From JBFMCT01 sp046565765 (lineage in GTDB: Bacteria > Actinomycetota > Acidimicrobiia > Acidimicrobiales > AC-14): a DNA stretch of 35,467 bases. The position numbers and the translations under genes are program-made. The notes beneath the pieces are model-generated. The model saw only the letters and a list, made by a program, of their open reading frames with translations. It did not search any database and was not told the origin of the DNA. Each line of letters opens with the position of its first letter. Within the stretch, counting starts at the first letter, position 1. This document shows positions 14,008 through 21,345 of the stretch, piece by piece. The DNA is taken from contig JBKHXX010000039.1 of assembly GCA_046565765.1 (NCBI GenBank), positions 1 to 35,467 on the forward strand, given 5' to 3'.

Positions 14008-15114
14008 ATGTCCAGGGAACGGAACGATTCCGCTGCCCCGGTCGTCCAAGAAGGCATGAACGGCGGCGGCGTGCGGGGTCTTCGAGGGCGCCTCGGCAGA
14101 GTCCTGGCGCTGGCTGGGCCGCTGATCGTGCTGATGGGCGGGGGCGCCATCGCGCTGGCGACGCGCGACGGCACGGCCATGCGCCACCTGACGGCCGCGC
14201 CGGCAGCCACGTCCACGACCGTCGCCCGCCCGTCGAGCACCGCCGCGACCGTGCCGATCACCACGACGACCACCGAGGCCCCGCCCGAGACGACCACCAC
14301 CACCGAGGCCCCGGCCCAGCCCCAGCCGAGCGGCTCGGTGCGGGAGCTGCAGCAGCGGCTGGCCGACCTCGGCTACGACATCGGGCCCGTCGACGGGCTG
14401 TGGGGGTCCCGCACCTATTACACCGTGCAGGCCTTCCAGAAGGTCGAGGGGCTGGCCCGCACCGGCGAGGACAGCGACGCCCTGCGCGCCGCGCTGGCCT
14501 CCGCATCCAGGCCCGGGCCCATGGTGCCCGGCGGCGCCGCCAACCGGGTCGAGGTCGACCTCGACCGCCAGGTGCTGTTCCTGTGGCAAGGGGGGGCGCT
14601 GGCCCGCATCCTCCCCGTCTCGACCGGCAACGGTGTGGCCTACTGCGAGAACGGCATGTGCGGCGATGCCCTCACCCCCACGGGGTCGTTCCGCATCGGC
14701 CGCAAGGCCTCGGGGCTCGAAGTCAGCCCGCTGGGCCAGCTGTGGAGCCCGAGCTACTTCTACGGGGGCATCGCCTTCCACGGTTCGCCGTCGATCCCGC
14801 CCTACCCGGCGTCCCACGGGTGCGTGCGCATCCCCATGTACGCCCACGAGAGCTTCTTCGGCCAGACGCCGTCGGGGATGGCGGTGTACGTGGTGGGTGA
14901 CGGCCCCGCCGCCTCCGACATCCCGCCCCCGCCCGACGCACCGATCGTGCCGACCGAGCCCGTGGCCCCCCCGGTCGACGAGACGCCGGTCACGACCCCC
15001 ACGACCCAACCCGAGCCCGAACCCCAGCCCGAACCCGACCCGACGACCACCACCACCGCGCCCCCCCTCACCGCCCCCGAGGGCACCACCACCCCCCGCC
15101 GCAACCGCGACTGA
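14008..15114 (+). CDS. L,D-transpeptidase (YkuD) with a peptidoglycan-binding domain
   Basis: Cell-wall enzyme of 368 aa that would form 3-3 crosslinks or attach proteins to peptidoglycan. Order: cytosolic start, membrane anchor or signal (about 31-52), Thr-rich linker with TTTTTEAP repeats, PG_binding_1 (SVRELQQRLADLGYDIGPVDG to about 163), YkuD domain (about 178-305) with first His in AFHGSPS (258) and the catalytic SHGCVR (His270, Cys272), then a Pro/Thr/Glu-rich tail. An upstream in-frame ATG at 13960 would add 16 residues; 14008 is preferred because of the -10 box. Both Thr/Pro stretches are probably wall-spanning. It is convergent with PPK2 across three hairpins. Confidence 0.9.
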   Translation: MSRERNDSAAPVVQEGMNGGGVRGLRGRLGRVLALAGPLIVLMGGGAIALATRDGTAMRHLTAAPAATSTTVARPSSTAATVPITTTTTEAPPETTTTTEAPAQPQPSGSVRELQQRLADLGYDIGPVDGLWGSRTYYTVQAFQKVEGLARTGEDSDALRAALASASRPGPMVPGGAANRVEVDLDRQVLFLWQGGALARILPVSTGNGVAYCENGMCGDALTPTGSFRIGRKASGLEVSPLGQLWSPSYFYGGIAFHGSPSIPPYPASHGCVRIPMYAHESFFGQTPSGMAVYVVGDGPAASDIPPPPDAPIVPTEPVAPPVDETPVTTPTTQPEPEPQPEPDPTTTTTAPPLTAPEGTTTPRRNRD

Positions 15115-15139
15115 CGCCCCTGGGCTCGGGCCCAGCCGC

Positions 15140-15162
15140 CCGACGGACCCCTGGTCCGTCGG
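15140..15162. terminator. Hairpin 1 between convergent transpeptidase and PPK2 genes
   Basis: Perfect 10-bp arms CCGACGGACC and GGTCCGTCGG with a 3-nt loop CCT, 25 bp after the transpeptidase stop codon. Confidence 0.6.
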
Positions 15163-15199
15163 CGACCAAGACAGCCGCCGAGCGACCAGCGAGGCGACG

Positions 15200-15282
15200 C
15201 CGCGGTTCGGGGGGCCGTCGGGGGGCAGCGCCCCCCGACTCCGCGGTTTCGGGAGGCCGTCGGGGGGCAGCGCCCCCCGACT
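15200..15282. repeat. Two tandem 41/42-bp units, each with a perfect 10-bp hairpin
   Basis: Units 15200-15240 and 15241-15282 both start CCGCGGTT and both contain GTCGGGGGGC, AGC, GCCCCCCGAC (hairpins 15217-15239 and 15259-15281). They differ only by one length change and one base in the spacer. They sit between convergent genes and end 7 bp before the PPK2 stop codon. Bidirectional terminator is the simplest role; a REP-like dispersed repeat is the alternative. Confidence 0.65.
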
Positions 15283-15289
15283 ACGTGGA

Positions 15290-16096
15290 CTACGTGATGA
15301 CGACCCCCTCGAGGTCCTCGGCGGGTGGGTACTGGGGGGCCATGTCGTCGAGGGTCTCCTGGACGATGCGGGTGACGGCCCAGTTCCGGTACCACTTGCG
15401 GTCGGCGGGGATGACGTACCACGGTGCGCCCGAGGTGGACGTCTCGGAGATGGCCTCGGCGAAGGCGAGCTGGTAGTCGTCCCACCGGTCCCGTTCCTTG
15501 AGGTCGTCCCGGCGGAACTTCCAGCGCTTGTGGGGCTCGTCGATGCGGGCCTGGAAGCGGCGGGCCTGCTCGTCCTTGGAGATGTGGAGAAAGAGCTTGA
15601 CGATGCGGGTGCCGGCCGCCCGCAGGTTGTCCTCGAAGGCGTTGATATGGGTGAAGCGGGGCCTCCACACCGCCTCGGGCACGATGTCGTGCACCCGCAC
15701 GATCAGCACGTCCTCGTAGTGCGACCGGTTGAAGACGACGATCTCACCCTGGGCCGGCGTGTGCTTGTGGACCCGCCACAGGAAGTCGTGGGCCCGCTCC
15801 TCCTCGGTGGGGACGCGGAACGACGCCACCCGGGCGCCTACCGGGTTCATGCCCCGAAACAGGTGCTCGATGGTGCCGTCCTTGCCGCCCCCGTCGATGG
15901 CCTGGAGGACGATCAGCAGCGACTGGCGGCGCTCGGCCCACAGCCGTTCCTGGGCCTCCCGAAGCGTGTCGAGCATGTCGGAGAACGCTGCCTCGGTTTC
16001 CTTCTTGCCACCCGGGGCGCCGTCGGTGCTGTCGGTGGCGATGCCGCTCAGGTCGACGGGGGTGCCCGCGGCCACCCGCCAGCGCTCGGAGTCCAT
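15290..16096 (-). CDS. ppk2: Polyphosphate kinase 2 family protein (PPK2, class III-like)
   Basis: Predicted cytosolic polyphosphate:nucleotide phosphotransferase of 268 aa. Walker A DGGGKDG (68-74), lid region, Walker B-like FNRSHYEDVL, and the conserved RRFQARIDEPHKRWKFRRDD segment with the basic polyphosphate channel. FNRSHYEDVLIVRVH is typical of class III enzymes, which can phosphorylate AMP and ADP using polyphosphate; specificity is inferred. Start: ATG 16096 with TACGTT 7 nt upstream, preferred over the TTG at 16105. Single-gene transcript, separated from the convergent transpeptidase gene by strong hairpins. Confidence 0.9.
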   Translation of the reverse strand: MDSERWRVAAGTPVDLSGIATDSTDGAPGGKKETEAAFSDMLDTLREAQERLWAERRQSLLIVLQAIDGGGKDGTIEHLFRGMNPVGARVASFRVPTEEERAHDFLWRVHKHTPAQGEIVVFNRSHYEDVLIVRVHDIVPEAVWRPRFTHINAFEDNLRAAGTRIVKLFLHISKDEQARRFQARIDEPHKRWKFRRDDLKERDRWDDYQLAFAEAISETSTSGAPWYVIPADRKWYRNWAVTRIVQETLDDMAPQYPPAEDLEGVVIT

Positions 16097-16103
16097 CCCG
16101 GCC

Positions 16104-16109
16104 AACGTA
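16104..16109 (-). promoter_or_regulatory. -10 box of a leaderless promoter (PPK2)
   Basis: TACGTT on the minus strand, 7 nt before ATG 16096; it lies immediately after the stop codon of the upstream lipoprotein gene. Confidence 0.6.
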
Positions 16110-16110
16110 G

Positions 16111-16620
16111 TCAGCGCATGGCCTTGGCCCGGGCGACCTCCCGGTCGAGGAGCTCGACGGCGGGGCCCAGGGCGGCCGGCATGGTGCCGTCGTGGAAGCG
16201 GACCGACCGACCCCCGAAGATCACCCGGTAGACCCGCAGATCGGCCGAGCCTGGCACGGTCGAGTCGACGGGCGGGAGGGCGGCCAGGTCGGCCTGCTCC
16301 AGGGCGGTGCGCACGGCGTCGACCGTCGACTGCGGGACGGTGAAGTTCACCACCCGGCCACCGCCGTCGTAGACGGCCCGGCCGTCGGGGTACATCCTCA
16401 GGTGGTCGTCGAGGCCGGCGATGCCCCCCGCCACCACGTAGTCCACGAACTCGAAGCGCGAGGGCACGGCGCGCACCGGCGCGCTGGTGGTCGGCAGCAG
16501 GCTGACCTGAGCGGGGTCTGCCGCCGGCGGCTCGTACGACTCCGACCGGTCGGCCTCGGGCCGTCCGCAGGCGCCGAGGGCGAGGACCAGGAGGAACGTG
16601 GCGAACGTCCGGGCCGGCAC
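16111..16620 (-). CDS. Lipoprotein of unknown function
   Basis: 169 residues. GTG 16620 gives a normal lipoprotein signal (ARTFATFLLVLALGAC); the longer open frame would put about 43 non-hydrophobic residues in front, so it is rejected. The mature part has a Pro/Ser-rich linker, then a domain with RFEFVDYVVAGGIAGLDDHLRMYPDGRAVYDG and a late RVIFGGRSVRFHDGTMP. A similar arrangement occurs in small secreted proteins annotated only as hypothetical. Its start lies 2 nt after the stop codon of the PAP2 gene, so the two form an operon. Confidence 0.72.
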   Translation of the reverse strand: MPARTFATFLLVLALGACGRPEADRSESYEPPAADPAQVSLLPTTSAPVRAVPSRFEFVDYVVAGGIAGLDDHLRMYPDGRAVYDGGGRVVNFTVPQSTVDAVRTALEQADLAALPPVDSTVPGSADLRVYRVIFGGRSVRFHDGTMPAALGPAVELLDREVARAKAMR

Positions 16621-16622
16621 GG

Positions 16623-17387
16623 TCAAGGCCGGCCGGTCCGCAGGGCCCGACCGGCCTCCGGCTCCACCCCCTCGGCCAGAGGATCCGACTTGCGGCGGCC
16701 CCGCTCGACGCGCCAGATCTCGAAGGCGGCGGTGGCCCCGATCAACCACGCCAGGCCCAGCACGTAGCCCCCGATGACGTCGGTGAGGAAGTGGACGCCG
16801 AGGATGAGCCGCGAGCAGCCGATGGCCAGCACCAGCACGACCGCCACGATGACGGCCGCCAGCCGCCGCCGGCCCGGCAGGACGGGCAGGAAGGCCAGCA
16901 GCAGCGCCCCGTAGGTCACGGTGGAGGACATGGCGTGCCCCGACGGGAAGCTCTTGCCGAACGCGGTGATCACCGGGTGGTCGACGACGGGCCGGGGCCG
17001 GTCGACGAGGATCTTCACCGCCGAGTCGACGAGCCCGCCGCCGACCACCGTGACCACCAGGAAGACGGCCAGCCGGCGTTGCCCACGCCGCCAGACGAAG
17101 ATGCTGGCGACCGACACGACCGCGCCCAGCGTGACGGGCCGGCCGAAGTGGCTGATGATCTCGAAGGTCCGGAGCAGCACGGGGTGGTCGTGGACCGTCT
17201 CGTTCATCCGGTCGGCCAGCGACCCGTCGAGGCGGGCGGCGGGGCCCTCGGCCAGCACCTGGAACAGCAGGGTGGCGAACGGCACCGCCACCAGCACGAT
17301 GGCGACGGCGAAGAGGGTCAGCCGCAACCCGTAGCGTTCTTCGGGATCGAGTCGGCGGCGGATCGACTGGGGTAGACCACCCGGCAT
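16623..17387 (-). CDS. PAP2-family membrane phosphatase
   Basis: Integral membrane phosphatase of 254 aa with six predicted helices. All three PAP2 motifs are present: KILVDRPRP (K-x6-RP), FPSGHAMSS (PSGH) and SRLILGVHFLTD (SR-x5-H-x3-D), so it is likely active on a lipid phosphate or pyrophosphate such as phosphatidate or undecaprenyl pyrophosphate on the outer face. A basic C-terminal tail of about 30 residues follows. ATG 17387 is preferred over upstream in-frame codons because the additional N-terminal 45 residues are Gln/Glu-rich and not family-like; TACAAG lies 7 nt before it. First gene of a pair with the lipoprotein. Confidence 0.86.
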   Translation of the reverse strand: MPGGLPQSIRRRLDPEERYGLRLTLFAVAIVLVAVPFATLLFQVLAEGPAARLDGSLADRMNETVHDHPVLLRTFEIISHFGRPVTLGAVVSVASIFVWRRGQRRLAVFLVVTVVGGGLVDSAVKILVDRPRPVVDHPVITAFGKSFPSGHAMSSTVTYGALLLAFLPVLPGRRRLAAVIVAVVLVLAIGCSRLILGVHFLTDVIGGYVLGLAWLIGATAAFEIWRVERGRRKSDPLAEGVEPEAGRALRTGRP

Positions 17388-17408
17388 GGCTTGGCTTGTA
17401 CCCGCCGC

Positions 17409-18065
17409 GTGAGCGAGACGAAAACGCTCGGTGGGCGGGTGCTGCCCCTGGTGCTGGCCGGCCTGCGCGGGACCCTCAGCCTCGTCGCCATCCCGCTCGT
17501 GCCGGCCCTGTTCCGCGACCACTTCGTCATCCTTGTCCTGCTGCGGCCGACCAAGGAAGTGCTGCTGGCGGGGGGATTCTTCCTGCGCGAGGGGCAGGTG
17601 GGGCTCGTCCCCATGCTCCTCGCCACGATCCCCATGGGCGTGCTGGGCGTGTGGCTGTTCTTCTGGTTGGGACGGGCGTTCCGCGACGAGATCCAGTCGG
17701 GCGAGGGACTGCCCCGGTGGGCCCGGCGCGTCCTGCCTCCGGAGCGGATCCGGTCGATGTGCCGGGTGCTCGACCGCAAGGGCCGCTGGGTCATCGTGGC
17801 CGGGCGGCTGGCCGCCTTTCCCTCGACGGTCCTGTCGGCGGCGGCGGGGGCGTCGGGCATGGAGCCGTCCAGGTTCCTGCCCGCCGACGGGACCGGCGCC
17901 GCCCTGGCCGTGGCCGAGGTGGTGGTGGCCGGCTACGTCCTGGGCGCGGCCTACAAGGAGGCCGGGCCGTGGCTGACCGGCGTGGGGGTCGTCGTGCTGC
18001 TGGGCCTCATGGTCGCGGTGGGCCGCTGGCTCAAGCGCGAGGGCGCGAAGGACGGCGGCGGTTAG
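17409..18065 (+). CDS. DedA/VTT-domain membrane protein
   Basis: 218 residues, membrane protein with a VTT (SNARE-associated/DedA) core: the re-entrant-like segment LLRPTKEVLLAGGFFLREG, a glycine-rich helix VPMLLATIPMGVLGVWLFFWLG, an amphipathic loop with charged residues, and GRLAAFPSTVLSAAAGASGM (the second conserved DedA segment), then two C-terminal helices. DedA proteins act in lipid carrier recycling or membrane homeostasis, and a neighbouring divergent PAP2 phosphatase would fit that theme. GTG 17409 chosen from spacing; 21 bp separate it from the PAP2 start, so promoters must overlap. Confidence 0.75.
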   Translation: MSETKTLGGRVLPLVLAGLRGTLSLVAIPLVPALFRDHFVILVLLRPTKEVLLAGGFFLREGQVGLVPMLLATIPMGVLGVWLFFWLGRAFRDEIQSGEGLPRWARRVLPPERIRSMCRVLDRKGRWVIVAGRLAAFPSTVLSAAAGASGMEPSRFLPADGTGAALAVAEVVVAGYVLGAAYKEAGPWLTGVGVVVLLGLMVAVGRWLKREGAKDGGG

Positions 18066-18158
18066 ACGGCGGTGGCGTGGCGGGGCCGGTAGAGCAGCAC
18101 CCGCACGTCGGGGCAGGCCATCGTCACGTGGATGCTCGTGCGAGGGTGGGTCGGCGGG

Positions 18159-18662
18159 CTAGGGCGGACCTCCGGCGTCGAGCCAGTCCTGCACGGCGGC
18201 CTCCTGGGTGGCGGCATGGTCGTGGAGGCCGGAGACGATGGCCCGCTCCACCCGGGACGCCACCAGCGCCGCCCGCACCCGGAGCTCCCCCTCCGTGACG
18301 CGGCGCGTGGTGCCGGGACCGTCGGGGAAGAGGGCGACCGTGCCGTGGCACTGCAACCGGTCGGGGTAGTGGTCGGGCAGGATCACGAACTCGGTGACGT
18401 GCCTGCGCCGGTCGAGGGTCGATTCCTCGATCCACGTCAGGCGGTCGCGGTCGACGACCCGGGCGGCGGCCGAGGGGAGGTCGCCCTCGAAGCGCATGCG
18501 GACCCGCTGGCGGAGCCGGTCGCCGTCGACCGACTGTTCGAGCAGCTGCGGGACCCCCAGACCGGGGAGCTCGGCCAGGAAGGCGATGACGGCGGGGTCG
18601 ACGAACGCGCCCTCCACCGCATCGAGCGGCGCAGTGAACCGCTGCTCCAGCCGGAATCGCAC
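18159..18662 (-). CDS. DUF2505 family protein
   Basis: 167 residues, no signal or membrane segment. Pattern of the actinobacterial DUF2505 family (START-like fold): an opening strand VRFRLEQRFTAPLDAVEGAFVDPA, LPGLGVPQLLEQ, a central VRMRFEGDLP strand, and the long C-terminal helix. Proteins of this fold often bind hydrophobic ligands; the actual role is unknown. GTG 18662 is chosen because TACCGT lies 6 nt before it. It is divergent from the substrate-binding protein gene, 24 bp away, and shares promoter bases with it. Confidence 0.8.
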   Translation of the reverse strand: MRFRLEQRFTAPLDAVEGAFVDPAVIAFLAELPGLGVPQLLEQSVDGDRLRQRVRMRFEGDLPSAAARVVDRDRLTWIEESTLDRRRHVTEFVILPDHYPDRLQCHGTVALFPDGPGTTRRVTEGELRVRAALVASRVERAIVSGLHDHAATQEAAVQDWLDAGGPP

Positions 18663-18668
18663 GCGGCC

Positions 18669-18678
18669 ACGGTAGGTT
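18669..18678. promoter_or_regulatory. Overlapping divergent -10 boxes
   Basis: ACGGTAGGTT. Read on the plus strand, TAGGTT (18673-18678) is 8 nt before GTG 18687. Read on the minus strand, TACCGT (18674-18669) is 6 nt before GTG 18662. The two hexamers share the central TA, so RNA polymerase could not open both at once. Confidence 0.55.
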
Positions 18679-18686
18679 GCGCCGCC

Positions 18687-20186
18687 GTGGGGTGGCGCAG
18701 GCGGTTCGTGGTGGTGGTCCTGGCCGTCGCGCTGGCCGCGTCGGCGTGCGGCGGGGATGGGGGCGGGGCCGGCGACGCCGCAGCGCCAAGGGCCGGCGGC
18801 GGGCTGCGGGTGGCGGTGGGCGAGGACATCTGGCCGCTGACCGGCCGGGGCCCGAGCTCCAAGGCGTTCGCCGCCGGAGAGGTCAACGTCGACGTCTACG
18901 AGCCGCTGCTGCGGCTCGGGCCGGACTTCACGGTGCGGCCGGGGCTGGCCGAGCGGTGGGAGCCGGTCGACGCGACGACGTGGCGGTTCCACCTGCGCCC
19001 GGGCGTGCGCTTCCACGACGGCCGGCCGTTCGGGGCCGACGACGTGGTGTGGTCGTGGTCCCGCGAGTTCCTGCCCACGGCGGTGACCCGCACCCTCACC
19101 GGCGTCCGCAAGGTCGACGACCTGACCGTCGACCTCGCCCTCAACGCCCCCAACCTGCGCCTGCCCGAGCAGCTCGTCCACCCCGAGGGACCGATCGTGC
19201 CCCGCAACGGGCACAGCGACGACCAGCCGCCGGTGGGTACGGGGCCGTTCCGGGTGGTCGAGTACGTGCCCCGTCAGCGCGTGGTGGTCGAGCGGTTCGA
19301 CGGCTACTGGGGCGAGAAGGCGGCGGCGGACAGGCTCACCTTCGTGTTCATGCCCGACCCGGCGGAGCGGGCCGAGGCTGTTGAGCAGGGTGACGTGGAC
19401 GTGGCTGCGCTCCCGGCCTTCCAGGCCGTGACGCCGCCGGTGCGGGTGGTGCGGGCGCCCCCGGGCCTGGTCCACCAGCTCGTCTTCAACCCCGCCGGGG
19501 CGCCGCCGTCGGACCTGACCGCCGAGGCGGCCGTGCGCCGGGCCGTCGCGCTCGCCCTCGACCGGCCCCGCTACGTGGCCGAGGTGCTGGGCGGGCACGG
19601 GGAGGCGGGCCGCTGGCTGTCGCCCCCGGCGGTGTTGGGAGGGGCGGCCGGTTCGGTCGCTCCGCCCACCCACGCCCCCGCCATGGCCCGGGCGGTGCTG
19701 GACGAGGCGGGGTGGCGGCCCGGGGCCGACGGCGTGCGGGCCCGGGGCGGGCGCCGCCTGACGCTGACCACCATCGGCGGCCCGGCGGTGAGCGAGGCGG
19801 CGCTGCGCTTCGTTCAGGCCCAGCTGAGCGCGGTGGGCGTCGAGGTGGCGGTGAAGAAGGCGTCGGACACGGTCACCTACAACGAGTACCGGGACCGCGG
19901 CTACGACCTCGACCTCACCGCCCCCAACCAGAACGACGCCAACCCCGCCTTCCTCGTCGCCGGCCGGGCCACCGACGCCCAGGTGGCCACCATCCTCGCC
20001 GCCCCGACCAGGGAGGACGTGCAGCGGCTGGCCGCCGAGGTCACCCAGGCCCTGGTGCACGAGGAGGTCCGGGTCGTGCCGCTGGCGGTGACGTCGCGGG
20101 CCTACGCGCTGGGCGACGGAGTGGACCTCGCCACCGTCCATCCCTCGGCCATCAACCAGCCGTGGACGGCCCTCGTGGCTCGGTAG
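18687..20186 (+). CDS. ABC transporter substrate-binding lipoprotein, family 5 (peptide/nickel type)
   Basis: 499 residues. Lipoprotein signal with ASAC lipobox, Gly/Ala spacer, then a family-5 binding protein: EPLLRLGPDFTVRPGLAERW, the signature RFHLRPGVRFHDGRPFGADDV, VGTGPFRVVEYVPRQRVVVERFDGYW, and late lobe motifs RRAVALALDRPRYVAEV. It would bind oligopeptides or another small ligand outside the membrane. No permease or ATPase genes adjoin, so it is an orphan component here. The 3' end overlaps the convergent VWA gene by 35 bp. Confidence 0.87.
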   Translation: MGWRRRFVVVVLAVALAASACGGDGGGAGDAAAPRAGGGLRVAVGEDIWPLTGRGPSSKAFAAGEVNVDVYEPLLRLGPDFTVRPGLAERWEPVDATTWRFHLRPGVRFHDGRPFGADDVVWSWSREFLPTAVTRTLTGVRKVDDLTVDLALNAPNLRLPEQLVHPEGPIVPRNGHSDDQPPVGTGPFRVVEYVPRQRVVVERFDGYWGEKAAADRLTFVFMPDPAERAEAVEQGDVDVAALPAFQAVTPPVRVVRAPPGLVHQLVFNPAGAPPSDLTAEAAVRRAVALALDRPRYVAEVLGGHGEAGRWLSPPAVLGGAAGSVAPPTHAPAMARAVLDEAGWRPGADGVRARGGRRLTLTTIGGPAVSEAALRFVQAQLSAVGVEVAVKKASDTVTYNEYRDRGYDLDLTAPNQNDANPAFLVAGRATDAQVATILAAPTREDVQRLAAEVTQALVHEEVRVVPLAVTSRAYALGDGVDLATVHPSAINQPWTALVAR

Positions 20187-21345
20187 CGGCGGCGGCCGCC
20201 GCCCACTCCGACAGGTCGCGGCGCTGGATGGCGGCGGCCATCAGCTCGGGGAAGAGATCGGGCGTGCAGGCGAAGGCGGGGATGCCCAGCGAGGCAAGGG
20301 CGGCCGCGTGCTCGTGGGAGTAGCCCGGCGCCCCCTCGTCGCTCAGGGCCAGCAGGGCCACCATCTGCACGCCGCCCTCCACGAAGGCCCGGGCCCGGGC
20401 CAGCGTCGACTCCCAATCCCCGCCCTCGTAGAGGTCGCTGATCAGGACGAGGACGGTGTCGCGGGGGCGGGTGACGACCGTCTCGCAGTAGGCCAGCGCC
20501 CCGTCGATGTCGGTGCCACCGCCCAGCTGCACGCCGAACAGCAGCTCCACCGGGTCGTGCAGGTGGTCGCTCAGGTCGACGACCGACGTGTCGAACGCCA
20601 CCACCCGGGTGCGCACGGTGCGGATCGACGCCAGCACGGCCGCGAAGACGCCGGCGTAGACCACCGAGGTGGCCATCGACCCGCTCTGGTCGATGCACAG
20701 CACGATCTCCCGGCTCACCTCGGGCAGCCGCCGCCCGTAGCCGACCAGCCGCTCGGGGATCACCGTGCCGTGCTCGGGCTGGTAGTGGCGGAGGTTGGCC
20801 AGGATCGTGCGGTTCCAGTCGATGTCGGGGGGGCGGGGCCGGCGGGTGCGGGCGGCCCGGTTGAGGGCGCCGCTCACCGCTTGGCGGGTGGGCTGGGCCA
20901 GCCGGCGTTCGAGGTCGTCGACGACCTTGCGCACCAGGGCCCGGGCCGGCTCCCGCGAGCGCTCGGGGAGGGCCTTGTTCAGGGCCAACAGCGTGCCGAC
21001 CAGGTGGACGTCGGGCTGCACGGTGTCGAGCAGCTCCGGCTCGAGCAGCAGCTCGCGCAACCCCAACCGCTCCATGGCGTCGCGCTGCATGACCTGCACC
21101 ACGCCGGTCGGGAAGAACGTGCGGATGTCGCCCAGCCAGCGGGCCACCCGCGGCGAGGAACGTCCCAGGCCGCCCTTGCGGTCGGCCGACGCGCCGTACA
21201 GGGCTTCCAGGGTGGCGTCGCGCGAGGCGTCGAGGCCTTCGAGGGCGGCGCCCAGGGGGTCGCCGGGGCCCGCCGCGCCCTCGTCCTCGTCGGGCCGGCC
21301 CAGCACCAGCCGCCAGCGCCGCCGCCGCTCGGGGTCGTCGTTCAC
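20152..21345 (-). CDS. VWA-domain protein, last gene of the five-gene MoxR/VWA operon
   Basis: 397 residues, no signal peptide, so cytosolic. N-terminal about 200 residues are helical and include EALYGASADRKGGLG and a long charged helix. The VWA domain (about 212-380) has a complete MIDAS: Asp219-x-Ser221-x-Ser223 in CIDQSGSMA, Thr in GGGTDIDGAL and Asp in ISDLYEGG. Such proteins pair with MoxR AAA+ ATPases as metal-dependent adaptors for client remodelling. The GTG start overlaps the DUF5682 stop codon by 4 bp (GTGA). Confidence 0.87.
   Translation of the reverse strand: MNDDPERRRRWRLVLGRPDEDEGAAGPGDPLGAALEGLDASRDATLEALYGASADRKGGLGRSSPRVARWLGDIRTFFPTGVVQVMQRDAMERLGLRELLLEPELLDTVQPDVHLVGTLLALNKALPERSREPARALVRKVVDDLERRLAQPTRQAVSGALNRAARTRRPRPPDIDWNRTILANLRHYQPEHGTVIPERLVGYGRRLPEVSREIVLCIDQSGSMATSVVYAGVFAAVLASIRTVRTRVVAFDTSVVDLSDHLHDPVELLFGVQLGGGTDIDGALAYCETVVTRPRDTVLVLISDLYEGGDWESTLARARAFVEGGVQMVALLALSDEGAPGYSHEHAAALASLGIPAFACTPDLFPELMAAAIQRRDLSEWAAAAAATEPRGPSTAG

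Noticed and set aside
18066..18158. 19-residue minus-strand ORF
   Set aside because: ATG to TAA of 19 codons without a ribosome site or conserved feature; too short to support.
18663..20141. Minus-strand open frame running on from the DUF2505 gene
   Set aside because: Opposite the substrate-binding protein, which has clear motifs. The DUF2505 gene ends the frame but starts at 18662, with a -10 box there.
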